Below are positions 8,473 to 15,350 of a DNA stretch of 23,972 bases, piece by piece. The stretch's first letter is position 1; every line of letters begins with the position of its first letter. The position numbers and the translations under genes are program-made. The notes under the pieces were generated by a model that saw only the letters and a program-made list of their open reading frames with translations, had not been told where the DNA came from and made no database searches. Source of the stretch: Fidelibacterota bacterium (GTDB taxonomy: Bacteria; Marinisomatota; SORT01); the NCBI GenBank assembly GCA_022563775.1, contig JADFMS010000020.1:1-23972 (forward strand). Direction: 5' to 3'.

Positions 8473-9216
8473 TCAGTTAAAGTTCTCAGCGTAAACTACC
8501 TTTTCGAGATATAATCCATGAGCGGGAGCGTTTGGTCCCGCCGCTCTACGATCCGATTTGTCAAATATCTCTTCAAATTCCGCCACGGTTATCTTTCCCC
8601 TCCCAACTTCTATCATCGTCCCCACCAACGATCTGACCATATTATAAATAAATCGATCCGCTGCTATAGTATAATACAAATAATCACCATTTTCACGCCA
8701 TTCAGATTTCATTATTTTGCATTTTTTATTTTCTGTCTTAGATATTGTTTTACAAAATGAGCTGAAATCAGTTTTCGCCTTAATAATTTTCGCAGTCGCA
8801 TCCATATCTCTTAGATTCAGTTCATAGCCCGGATCATAAGCATAATATCGCGCAAGAGCAGACTTCCTTTTTATCACCTTGTAAAGGTACTGGCGTTCTA
8901 AAGCATCTCGACGTGAATGAAAATCCTCGTTAATTTCAACAGCGTTCAATATCCTTATATCTTTGGGAAGTGTTCCGTTCAGTGCCTCCATAAATTTATT
9001 GACGGATATTTCAGACTCTGTCCTGAAATTTGCCACTTGACCCATTGCGTGTACTCCGCCGTCCGTTCTGCCAGCGCCGGTCAGTGTCACATCATTGCCG
9101 ATAATTGACCGCAGGGAATTCGTCAGTTCGTCCTGCACTGTTTTTGCATTTGATTGTATCTGCCATCCTTTATAGTTAGTCCCATCATACTCAATAAGGA
9201 TCTTGATATTTCTCAT
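8473..9216 (-). CDS. truA: tRNA pseudouridine(38-40) synthase
   Basis: TruA converts uridines 38, 39 and 40 in the anticodon stem-loop of many tRNAs to pseudouridine. Catalytic Asp52 is in GAGRTDGGVHAMGQVA. IEYDGTNYKGWQIQ opens the protein, and FIYNMVRSLVGTMIEVGRG is the conserved C-terminal motif. The length of 247 residues is normal. Its ATG lies one base after the ecfT stop, and the transaldolase gene starts 12 bases downstream. Adjacency of ecfT and truA is a known arrangement in other bacteria, where ecfA genes often precede ecfT. Confidence 0.97.
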   Translation of the reverse strand: MRNIKILIEYDGTNYKGWQIQSNAKTVQDELTNSLRSIIGNDVTLTGAGRTDGGVHAMGQVANFRTESEISVNKFMEALNGTLPKDIRILNAVEINEDFHSRRDALERQYLYKVIKRKSALARYYAYDPGYELNLRDMDATAKIIKAKTDFSSFCKTISKTENKKCKIMKSEWRENGDYLYYTIAADRFIYNMVRSLVGTMIEVGRGKITVAEFEEIFDKSDRRAAGPNAPAHGLYLEKVVYAENFN

Positions 9217-9217
9217 A

Positions 9218-9940
9218 TCAAATTATCACTAACAATGTAATCGTTAATGATAAGATACTCACTAAGTAATCGCTCTTTGTGAACTTAAATTTTTTTAAAC
9301 TTGTTCTTTTTACGGGAACGTTGTATCCACGCGAGTCAAGAATCAATGCCAATCGTTCCGCCCGGCTTATACTGAGAGTGAACAGTGGAATTACTATGGG
9401 TAACATTTTCGAAATGCGGGTAAGCATATTGCTTCCCATTGATATTCCCCTTGCGATCTGCGCCTCTTTGATGCGAGTCGCCTGTTCGGAAATTATTGGC
9501 GCGAACGAAAGCGTCAGTAAAAAAACCAGTAATATCCGTTCTATTGATAACCCTATTTTCCCTAACGGCGTCATGAATTCACGAAGCGATTCGGTTAAGC
9601 TCGCCGGTTCAACGGACATCGTGAAATAAGCGCCTGCCGAGACCAGCAAGCCTACTCTGCCTGTAAAGAAAACTGCTTTTTCGACCGAATCAATGAAAGA
9701 CAGCGATTGTGCCGCTCCAAAGAGATCAGTAGCAAGGAGGAGATGAAATCCGAAAGTCAGCGGCACGAGTATCAGAAAATACTTCGAACTCTTCCAAAAA
9801 CGTTTGTATCCTTGAGTCTCTATTCCTAATAGCGTTGTTAATAATATCACTCCTGTCAGAAAAGCCGCAATGCTACTTTTCATTGCAAGCAAGAGAAGAC
9901 AGAAAAACAGAAGTGTTCTTACTCGTGGGTCAAGAGCCAT
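9218..9940 (-). CDS. ecfT: Energy-coupling factor transporter transmembrane protein EcfT
   Basis: EcfT is the membrane scaffold of energy-coupling factor vitamin/metal importers. It couples the EcfA ATPases to substrate-binding S components. About five hydrophobic segments are visible (roughly 8-38, 52-72, 88-106, 133-152 and 178-192, plus a C-terminal one at 224-240). The two short coupling motifs sit in the cytoplasmic helices: Ala-Arg-Gly at 163-165 (AQIARGISMG) and Ser-Arg-Gly at 203-205 (ALILDSRGYNV). The 240-residue length is slightly short. It is the first gene of the array, and no EcfA or S component is in the window, so its substrate cannot be told. Confidence 0.88.
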   Translation of the reverse strand: MALDPRVRTLLFFCLLLLAMKSSIAAFLTGVILLTTLLGIETQGYKRFWKSSKYFLILVPLTFGFHLLLATDLFGAAQSLSFIDSVEKAVFFTGRVGLLVSAGAYFTMSVEPASLTESLREFMTPLGKIGLSIERILLVFLLTLSFAPIISEQATRIKEAQIARGISMGSNMLTRISKMLPIVIPLFTLSISRAERLALILDSRGYNVPVKRTSLKKFKFTKSDYLVSILSLTITLLVII

Positions 9941-10039
9941 GTGATCCGATTAAATGATCCTCGTATAACCAAATATGTTTAAATTAAAATCCAACAGACT
10001 TATAATTTAAGCTGTTTGATATAAAAGTCAATTCAGGCT

Positions 10040-10067
10040 TTTATAACGGCATCTGTGTTCGAGTCAG
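10040..10067 (-). promoter_or_regulatory. Candidate promoter of the ecfT-gatA array
   Basis: On the minus strand CTGACT (10067-10062) and TATAAA (10045-10040) are spaced by 16 bases, with the ecfT start about 100 bases downstream. The -10 box is good and the -35 box is fair (4 of 6). The -35 lies inside the repeated GAGTCAGG module. No better pair was found between 9941 and 10140, but this is weak evidence. Confidence 0.3.
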
Positions 10068-10132
10068 GATTTTGAAAGTGTTGGTTAGGGTCACCGCCGA
10101 TGGCGGGACTTTTGCTTGCCCTGACAGCACAA
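10055..10132. repeat. GAGTCAGG plus GTTAGGG/CCCTGAC module
   Basis: GTTCGAGTCAGGATTT (10056-10071) matches the lead-in at 140-155. A long stem GTTAGGG (10084-10090) with CCCTGAC (10119-10125) encloses a smaller perfect hairpin CCGCC-GAT-GGCGG (10094-10106). It corresponds to the simple GTCAGGGC/GCCCTGAC hairpin at 185-202 with an insertion in its loop. Confidence 0.6.
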
Positions 10133-10141
10133 CACATTCAA

Positions 10142-10196
10142 ACAGTTACACCCCTCGTCCGCCAACTGGGCGGACACTCCCCTCAAGGGGAGAGGT
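10142..10196. repeat. Dispersed ACAGTTACACCCC element, copy 2
   Basis: This 55-base unit matches 289-342 at both ends. The variable middle forms a 7-bp stem GTCCGCC/GGCGGAC around AACTG. The next stem, CTCCCC-TCAA-GGGGAG, is perfect here and has one mismatch in copy 1. Conserved flanks with a variable but still paired core point to a folded nucleic acid, not a coding region. Confidence 0.75.
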
Positions 10197-10244
10197 ACAT
10201 CGTCTTTGCGAGGAGTGGATTATAATTAAGATAGAGTCCGATAG

Positions 10245-10287
10245 TTTCCCTCTAAAAAGAGGGGTATCCGTAGGGCGTGGTGTGTAA
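10245..10287. repeat. CCCTCT/AGAGGG hairpin with TGGTGTG tail
   Basis: CCCTCT (10248-10253) pairs with AGAGGG (10258-10263) over an AAAA loop. It is followed by GGTATCCGTAGGGCGTGG and TGTGTAA. The order hairpin, GGTATC, GGTGTG parallels 216-254, so this looks like a diverged member of the same family. Confidence 0.5.
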
Positions 10288-10325
10288 ATAGGATTGCATG
10301 TGCGAGTCAGAATTTGAATAATACT

Positions 10326-10405
10326 GTCATTGCGCGGAGTGAAACGACAAAGCAATCTCAGCTTAGTTTTTCAGCATGAGATTGCCGCGCTTCGCTCGCA
10401 ATGAC
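10326..10405. repeat. GTCATTGCG inverted-repeat element
   Basis: The left arm begins GTCATTGCGCGGAGTGAAAC and ends GCAATCTCA (10326-10360). The right arm (10377-10405) is its imperfect reverse complement, TGAGATTGCC...CGCAATGAC. The outer GTCATTGCG/CGCAATGAC and inner CAATCTCA/TGAGATTG blocks are perfect, and a six-base length difference lies between them. About 16 bases separate the arms. Inverted repeats of this type (GTCATTGCGAGCGAAGC...) occur between genes in many bacteria. The 80-base length and lack of an ORF make it a MITE- or REP-like element. Confidence 0.75.
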
Positions 10406-10578
10406 GGTAAGCTTACGTTGCAGTCAACGTCACCCCCAACGGAGAAGGATCGAACAGACCCTCTCTTGCGCCGAAAGAGAAAATCATAGAAATTTCCCTT
10501 GACTTTCTTCCCCAAATTCAGTTGGTTATCTCTCCTAATTTTCAGTGAGCGACACGAATTCATATTTTAGGGACAAAG
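10406..10578. other. Leader region of the M29 peptidase gene
   Basis: This holds a perfect hairpin ACGTTG-CAGT-CAACGT at 10415-10430. No convincing promoter pair was found: TTGACT at 10499-10504 has no -10 box at 16-18 bases. AGGGA at 10569-10573 is the ribosome-binding site for the TTG start at 10579. I see no ORF that I believe. Confidence 0.4.
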
Positions 10579-11532
10579 TTGAAAAAATTATCCGACGCCA
10601 TCAATACCGCATTACATAACTCACTTGCTGTTAAAAAGGGTGAAACAGTACTCGTAATCACTGATGTTCACAAACGGAATATCGGTATAATGTTTCATGA
10701 AAAGGCTAAAAAACTAAAAGCTCAATCAATACTCGTTGACATCATACCGGGCAGAACCGACGGAGAGGAACCTCCTGAGGCGATTGCAAAACTTATGAAA
10801 GATGTCGATGTGCTGATCTGTCCTACATCCAAATCATTGACCCATACCAATGCGCGCAGAGCTGCCAGCAAGAAAGGTGCGAGAACCATAACTCTTCCCG
10901 GAGTCTCGGAGGAGATGCTTGCCCGGGCGGGAAATGTCGATATGCAAAAAATGGCGCATCTGACCAATAAGATGACGGATATTCTCACTATTGGAAGCAA
11001 TGTACATATAACAACCCCAGCGGGCACAGACCTTCGTATGTCCATCAAAGGGAAAAAGGGCATTGCCGATACGGGTTTCGTAACAGAGCCGGGAATGACG
11101 TGCAATATTCCGGCAGGCGAGGCATTTCTTGCGCCGGTTGAAGGCAGCGCTGAAGGAATTCTCGTGATAGACGGCTCTATGGGTCAATCAGGTATCATTA
11201 AGAAACCCATAAAGATGTATGTTTCCAAAGGTTTCGTAACCAAAATACTTGGCAGCAGAGAAGCCCGGCTTCTTCGTAAACAACTTGCCCCATTCGGTAA
11301 AAAGGGACGTAATATTGCTGAACTCGGCATAGGAACCAACCCAAAAGCAAAATTGACCGGGAAAGTGTTAGAAGATGAAAAGATACTTGGAACCGTTCAT
11401 GTTGCGCTCGGAAATAATCTTACAATGGGCGGCACCTGCGATGTCGGAAGCCATCTTGACGGCATTTTACTCAGACCTAAAGTTACAATAGACGAAAAAG
11501 TGATATTATCAGGCGGGAAGATCAGAATTTAG
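10579..11532 (+). CDS. M29-like (aminopeptidase T/AmpS-type) metallopeptidase
   Basis: This is a probable dinuclear-metal aminopeptidase that removes N-terminal residues from peptides in the cytoplasm. The M29 family markers are present: NIPAGEAFLAPVEGSAEG (Glu181), then Glu248 (IAELGIGTNPKA), an acidic pair near 265-267, His274 (GTVHVALGNN), and His292 and Asp294 (SHLDGILL). These fit the family's metal ligands. At 317 residues it is shorter than classical AmpS (about 410), as in the short COG2309-type branch. The start is TTG, with AGGGA 5 bases upstream and no better start in frame. It is the only gene on the plus strand between two minus-strand arrays, and its last 11 bases overlap the convergent gene. 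Substrate preference is unknown. Confidence 0.88.
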   Translation: MKKLSDAINTALHNSLAVKKGETVLVITDVHKRNIGIMFHEKAKKLKAQSILVDIIPGRTDGEEPPEAIAKLMKDVDVLICPTSKSLTHTNARRAASKKGARTITLPGVSEEMLARAGNVDMQKMAHLTNKMTDILTIGSNVHITTPAGTDLRMSIKGKKGIADTGFVTEPGMTCNIPAGEAFLAPVEGSAEGILVIDGSMGQSGIIKKPIKMYVSKGFVTKILGSREARLLRKQLAPFGKKGRNIAELGIGTNPKAKLTGKVLEDEKILGTVHVALGNNLTMGGTCDVGSHLDGILLRPKVTIDEKVILSGGKIRI

Positions 11533-12274
11533 CTGTCAATGACAGCCCGGTGTAATCTGTAATGTTCAAGCTCACCGCGGCAGGCGGATTCAACTTATTA
11601 TAACGATAGATCGTATTCATCACGCTAAATATCCTGTTGACGATCATTCCGCCAATAATGCGTTTTACGTTTTGTCCCGCCGTATCACTCTCTAATTTCA
11701 ATGATTTGAATTTTAGTCTCTCCTCTTCGGAGCTCCAACTCCAAAATTCATCGGCAGCGTTATACACGCTTCTCGGTTCTCTGCTTCTTCGGATAGCAGC
11801 ATTGAATTCGTCTACATCAGAATAATTACTGACATCGGAATAAAACTGGTCGTTCTTTCCACCATTCTTCACACCCGCCATCGCGGCTGCGTAGACTTGG
11901 TAATCCTCTTTTTTCCATTCCTTCCTTTTATGAAATATAATTAAAGAAAGCCATAGACTCGATTCGCTGCTGTAGAAATATTTTGCCGTTCGGTAGCTTC
12001 CTATCGAACGCTCGCCCAATCCGGGCAGCAGCATTGACATAAAAATCGCCTTCCGTTTTGAAGGTCGGGCTTCACTGTTTTGCGGGGCGAATTTAACAGC
12101 TGTCTGAGGGCTTGCAGAATCTGATTGATGTACAACCTTGCCGGCAGTCCTTAACTCCTGAAGAAAACCTACGGGTATAGGAGATTCATCAGCCCCTTCG
12201 AAGGCGGACACGACAGAAACTCTTAATACGAGTAGAACCGCTAAAACCAACAATGATTCATTAACAATTTGCAA
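11522..12274 (-). CDS. Exported protein of unknown function, DUF5683-like
   Basis: The 250-residue product has an N-terminal signal-like segment (about 7-24, ending VVSA). A Ser/Pro/Gln-rich linker follows to about residue 72. Next comes KRKAIFMSMLLPGLGERSIG (73-92), which resembles the 'S.LLPGLGQ' motif of DUF5683-type proteins of the Bacteroidota and relatives. DEFWSWSSEEERLKFKSL (175-192) and IIGGMIVNRIFSVMNTIYRY (206-225) also fit the C-terminal pattern of that group. That family has no established function. The start is TTG, 4 bases after the previous stop, with AGAGG about 8 bases upstream. Its 3' end overlaps the convergent peptidase gene by 11 bases. It is probably an envelope protein. 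The family call is from pattern memory only. Confidence 0.75.
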   Translation of the reverse strand: MQIVNESLLVLAVLLVLRVSVVSAFEGADESPIPVGFLQELRTAGKVVHQSDSASPQTAVKFAPQNSEARPSKRKAIFMSMLLPGLGERSIGSYRTAKYFYSSESSLWLSLIIFHKRKEWKKEDYQVYAAAMAGVKNGGKNDQFYSDVSNYSDVDEFNAAIRRSREPRSVYNAADEFWSWSSEEERLKFKSLKLESDTAGQNVKRIIGGMIVNRIFSVMNTIYRYNKLNPPAAVSLNITDYTGLSLTAKF

Positions 12275-12278
12275 CCTT

Positions 12279-12881
12279 TTAACCTCTTACCGAATAAAAC
12301 AGATAAGTAATTATTCCCGCTACGGTTGCTGCAAGAACTTTTTCGAGCGTTTTACCGGAAAAAATAGACTTATTTCCTATTCGCAGAAAGCCCGGAGACG
12401 ACTTATTCAACTGTTTTATACTCCTCCCTTTAACATTGTCTTCCCCTTCAAATTTCACCGGATACTCTTCTCCCCAATTTATTTTGCCTGCCTCAATCGA
12501 ATATAACAGTAAAATAAACTTCCCATCAAGTGTTCTGTTACCACCTTTAACGTCCAAGTTCAGCATCGGTTCAATTATCCGCATAAACAGATCAGTTTCC
12601 GGATTATCTCCTTTGCCGTCAAAAGCTGCTTTATAGCCCTGCTCTTTTAAATATTCATAAACTACATATGTCACAAATGCTGAAAGGCTGTCAGACTTCG
12701 ATTTCTGAACATGATATGTTTTATCAGGAAGAAGTTTTTCAGACATTTTCAATTCATTTAGGGCATAATTAATAGACTCAGTTGCGAATGCGGCGTTATT
12801 CGGAATCTCTTTTTGAGCTAATAAAATCGAAAATGGGAACAAAGCCGCAAATAATAGAAATTTTGTATCTAATTTAATCAC
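12279..12881 (-). CDS. Exported, membrane-anchored protein of unknown function
   Basis: I do not recognise this 200-residue protein. It has an N-terminal signal peptide (hydrophobic 8-21, probable cleavage after LLAQ). A mixed alpha/beta soluble part of about 150 residues follows, with DGKGDNPETDLFMRIIEPML and GKFILLLYSIEAGKINWGEEYPV. A C-terminal hydrophobic segment (about 179-196) ends in SVRG. The start is GTG, overlapping the lnt stop by 8 bases, with AAGGA 7 bases upstream, so translation is coupled to lnt. The signal peptide and tail anchor suggest a periplasm-facing protein tethered to the inner membrane. The gene pair with the following DUF5683-like gene (4-base gap) suggests a joint envelope role, which is inference. 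Confidence 0.8.
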   Translation of the reverse strand: MIKLDTKFLLFAALFPFSILLAQKEIPNNAAFATESINYALNELKMSEKLLPDKTYHVQKSKSDSLSAFVTYVVYEYLKEQGYKAAFDGKGDNPETDLFMRIIEPMLNLDVKGGNRTLDGKFILLLYSIEAGKINWGEEYPVKFEGEDNVKGRSIKQLNKSSPGFLRIGNKSIFSGKTLEKVLAATVAGIITYLFYSVRG

Positions 12882-14439
12882 TCTTCGATCCTTTTATCCA
12901 TGTCAACCCAAACAGTATAAGAGTGATAATCGCAGTTATCCAACCCAAATAATCACCATATTTTACATAGAACGTTTTTTCAGTCATTAGAGGAATCTCG
13001 CCTGAGATGATCCCCCTCTCATTGAAAGCGAGCGATTTTATAATACGACCATAAGGGTCTACAAGTTCGGATATACCGGTATTTGCGCAGCGTGCTATGG
13101 CGCGACGGCTCTCCACTGCCCTCATGACCGCTATCTGCGCATGCTGATAAGGTTGAGAAGAATTGCCGAACCATGCATCATTGGTTATTATTACTAACAT
13201 CTCCGCTCCGCTTTGCACGAAATTTCTGCTGAGAGAGGGAAAAGTAGATTCAAAGCATATTTGTACCGAGAATTTCTTCCCCCCTACATTAAACACTTTA
13301 TACTCTTCTCCACTCGAAAAATTTGCCTGTCCAAGGTCAATGTTTGATAAAAACGGGAATCGATCCTCGAAAGGCACTTTTTCCGCAAATGGAACAAGAC
13401 GCATCTTATGATATTTTTCAATTTCTCTCGAACCCGGCTGCAGGAGAAACGAGGAGTTGTACTTTTTGAACTTATTGTCATCAATAAATTCGTAATCCAA
13501 AGTCCCGGTCAACAGCGGCACATTCACCGAGTCGACAAAAGAGAGAACCTGATCGAATCTTCCGTCCCTGTTATATCTGAGATACGCAGGAGTAGCTGTC
13601 TCAGGCCAAATAATAAGGTCAGGAGCAGTCTCTCCCGCTTTATAATGAAGATCCCCGTAGAGTCGGTAAATGTTATCCCTTTTTGATTCATCCCATTTTA
13701 CTTTAGGGTCAAGATTCGGCTGGATTATGCTGACACTGATACTCCTATTAATGCTTGCCAAGTACTTATCTGCTCCATTCAGCACCATAATTCCGTAGGT
13801 CCATGGGAGCGCAAGCGTAAGAATTGCCGCTATCGCAAAACCGATCGCTCTTTTAGACTCACTGATGGATTTTATAGCCTTGTAACCCAAGATGTTCACA
13901 AACATTACGAACAGCGATACACCCCATGCCCCCGTAATCGCTGAAATTTGAATTAGAGAGCTGTAATAAGTTTGAGTGTTTGCAACTATAGTCCACGGAA
14001 ATCCAAGCGAGCCATGCCCCCTTATGAACTCAATTCCTACCCAGATAAAGGGAACAGCCCAGATGGCTATCTCCCCCCATCTCTTCCAGACTCGTTCGAT
14101 AACCCAACCGAAAAAAGAGAACCATAAAGCGAGCACCATTAGAGAACCGAGGAGCGTCAAAACTGCTATCGGCATCATTGTCCCCGAGTTAAGCCCAATC
14201 CAGTACACTATGAGCAGATTAGACAGAAAACCGGCAGCAAAAGTTTTTTTGAAATTTTTATTTCCGAGATTTCTCTCAAGAAAGAATAGATAGGGGATAA
14301 ACGCTATCCATGCAAAATAGCCGTTATTTAAAGGTGGAAATGCTGCTCCGAACAGCAGAATATGAAAACTTAATAATGCGTAATCTATTCGTTTTTCATG
14401 ATTATTCAGTTCGGGATCGGAGGGAAGAGATTCTGTCAT
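12874..14439 (-). CDS. lnt: Apolipoprotein N-acyltransferase
   Basis: Lnt adds the third fatty acid to the N-terminal cysteine of lipoproteins, on the periplasmic face of the inner membrane. The N-terminal half (about 20-220) has about seven or eight hydrophobic segments. The nitrilase domain follows with the Glu/Lys/Cys triad: Glu280 (IIWPETATPA), Lys345 (KYHKMRLVPFAE) and Cys395 (VQICFES). Glu353 in the conserved loop and NDAWFGNSSQPYQHAQIA are also typical. A last membrane helix is at about 498-515. The length of 521 residues is normal. The presence of Lnt implies a diderm cell with triacylated lipoproteins. It lies 7 bases after ruvX. Confidence 0.96.
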   Translation of the reverse strand: MTESLPSDPELNNHEKRIDYALLSFHILLFGAAFPPLNNGYFAWIAFIPYLFFLERNLGNKNFKKTFAAGFLSNLLIVYWIGLNSGTMMPIAVLTLLGSLMVLALWFSFFGWVIERVWKRWGEIAIWAVPFIWVGIEFIRGHGSLGFPWTIVANTQTYYSSLIQISAITGAWGVSLFVMFVNILGYKAIKSISESKRAIGFAIAAILTLALPWTYGIMVLNGADKYLASINRSISVSIIQPNLDPKVKWDESKRDNIYRLYGDLHYKAGETAPDLIIWPETATPAYLRYNRDGRFDQVLSFVDSVNVPLLTGTLDYEFIDDNKFKKYNSSFLLQPGSREIEKYHKMRLVPFAEKVPFEDRFPFLSNIDLGQANFSSGEEYKVFNVGGKKFSVQICFESTFPSLSRNFVQSGAEMLVIITNDAWFGNSSQPYQHAQIAVMRAVESRRAIARCANTGISELVDPYGRIIKSLAFNERGIISGEIPLMTEKTFYVKYGDYLGWITAIITLILFGLTWIKGSKSD

Positions 14440-14446
14440 GATGAGC

Positions 14447-14884
14447 TTAAGGCGACTTTGTCAACGGTTGCGCGTTCAAATATGAACGCAATATCAGAGC
14501 CGCCGCCATCATATCAACTTTACCCTTATCTTTCCTGAAATCAACACCTAATTTTCTTAATTCCGTTTTTGCGTCTTCAGAAGAAAACTCCTCCGGCCAC
14601 TCTTCAATTTCAACATCCGTTCTGGTCGAAAGTTCCTCACCGAATTTTTTTACTTTCTCCGCCATTGGTCCGATCGAGCCATCGAGCGAATAAGGGATAC
14701 CTATAACGATCTTTTTTATCTCGTTTGAATTAATGATTTCGATGAGAGTTTTAAGGAGTCCCGCTCTGTCCTTATTGATAAGCGTTTGGAATCCGCGTGC
14801 GGTAATAGCCAAGGGGTCTGTTATGGCGATCCCGATTCTCTTCTCGCCGTAATCTATACTTAAAATTCTTCCCGGATCACTCAA
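14447..14884 (-). CDS. ruvX: Putative pre-16S rRNA nuclease / Holliday junction resolvase YqgF
   Basis: YqgF (RuvX) has an RNase H-like fold and is implicated in 16S rRNA 5'-end maturation. Asp11 in ILSIDYGEKRIGIAITDP is the first catalytic acidic residue. IVIGIPYSLDGSIGP is the usual VVGLP..MDG..G block, EEWPEEFSSEDA carries the second acidic site, and KVDMMAAALILRSYL carries the last Asp. The length of 145 residues fits. The start is TTG (14884), with no clear ribosome-binding site, but the protein opens right before the first beta strand, as in homologues. Next downstream is lnt. Confidence 0.93.
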   Translation of the reverse strand: MSDPGRILSIDYGEKRIGIAITDPLAITARGFQTLINKDRAGLLKTLIEIINSNEIKKIVIGIPYSLDGSIGPMAEKVKKFGEELSTRTDVEIEEWPEEFSSEDAKTELRKLGVDFRKDKGKVDMMAAALILRSYLNAQPLTKSP

Positions 14885-14938
14885 GATGTTCGTTTAACAA
14901 GTGTGCCGGCTTAGCAGTGTGAAAGAACTGAACCCGGT

Positions 14939-15271
14939 TTATGTGGTATAGCCTCTTAATGTTTCTAAGGGCTGCCTGAGGGATTTTTTCAGTAATTTAC
15001 CGGGTCTGAAGTGAGTTTTTCTTCTCGGAGGTACATGAATTATTTCATTAGTTCTGGGATTTCTCGCTTTCGGTTTTGCTTTCGTAGGTTTCACCTCGAA
15101 CACACCGAAATTCCTTACCTCAATTCTGATGGACGGCACTTCTTCACTCATCATCTCTCTCAGAGTTGTAAATACACCGTCAACAATTTCTTCAACCATG
15201 TAAATCTTTAATCCGAGCTTCCTCGCAGTGCTTCTTGCTACATCCCTCTTGGTGTAGGTAATAGAACTCAT
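14939..15271 (-). CDS. HU/IHF-family DNA-binding protein
   Basis: This small dimeric nucleoid protein bends DNA. It has the N-terminal helices (YTKRDVARSTARKLG, then MVEEIVDGVFTTLREMM), the strand RNFGVFEV, the DNA-binding arm with RNPRT at 70-74 (the proline that intercalates at the arm tip), and FRPGKLLK at 88-95. It extends about 14 residues beyond a usual HU. I place the start at ATG 15271, because AAGGA lies 7 bases upstream; an in-frame GTG at 15274 is only 4 bases from that site. It has its own promoter and a 54-base gap to ruvX. Confidence 0.95.
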   Translation of the reverse strand: MSSITYTKRDVARSTARKLGLKIYMVEEIVDGVFTTLREMMSEEVPSIRIEVRNFGVFEVKPTKAKPKARNPRTNEIIHVPPRRKTHFRPGKLLKKSLRQPLETLRGYTT

Positions 15272-15298
15272 CACTCATTCCTTATTATAATCATTGCA

Positions 15299-15327
15299 GT
15301 TATATGTAAGTTTAAGATAAATAACAA
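15299..15327 (-). promoter_or_regulatory. Promoter of the HU/IHF-like gene
   Basis: Minus-strand TTGTTA (15327-15322) and TATAAC (15304-15299) are 17 bases apart, 27 bases before the start codon region. They lie in the 76-base gap after rel. This divides the right half into at least two transcription units. Confidence 0.55.
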
Positions 15328-15350
15328 GTTCATTAGCTTCAAGCTCTAAA

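Noticed and set aside
8054..8494. 146-codon open frame on the plus strand
   Set aside because: It is antisense to the transaldolase gene; the product is Ser/Thr-rich with no domain.
9941..10060. Riboswitch upstream of ecfT (vitamin-type)
   Set aside because: ECF genes are often riboswitch-controlled, but I see no TPP, FMN, cobalamin or other known core motif, and the region is AT-rich and weakly structured.
10499..10531. Sigma70 promoter for the M29 peptidase (TTGACT ... TTATCT)
   Set aside because: The gap between the boxes is 21 bases, too long for a normal promoter.
10072..10563. Short open frames of 66-71 codons on both strands in the divergent gap
   Set aside because: They consist of the hairpin repeats and are low-complexity Arg/Pro/Ser translations of palindromes.
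14885..14938. Terminator between the HU/IHF-like gene and ruvX
   Set aside because: No stem followed by a U-tract is visible in the 54 bases, so read-through is more likely.
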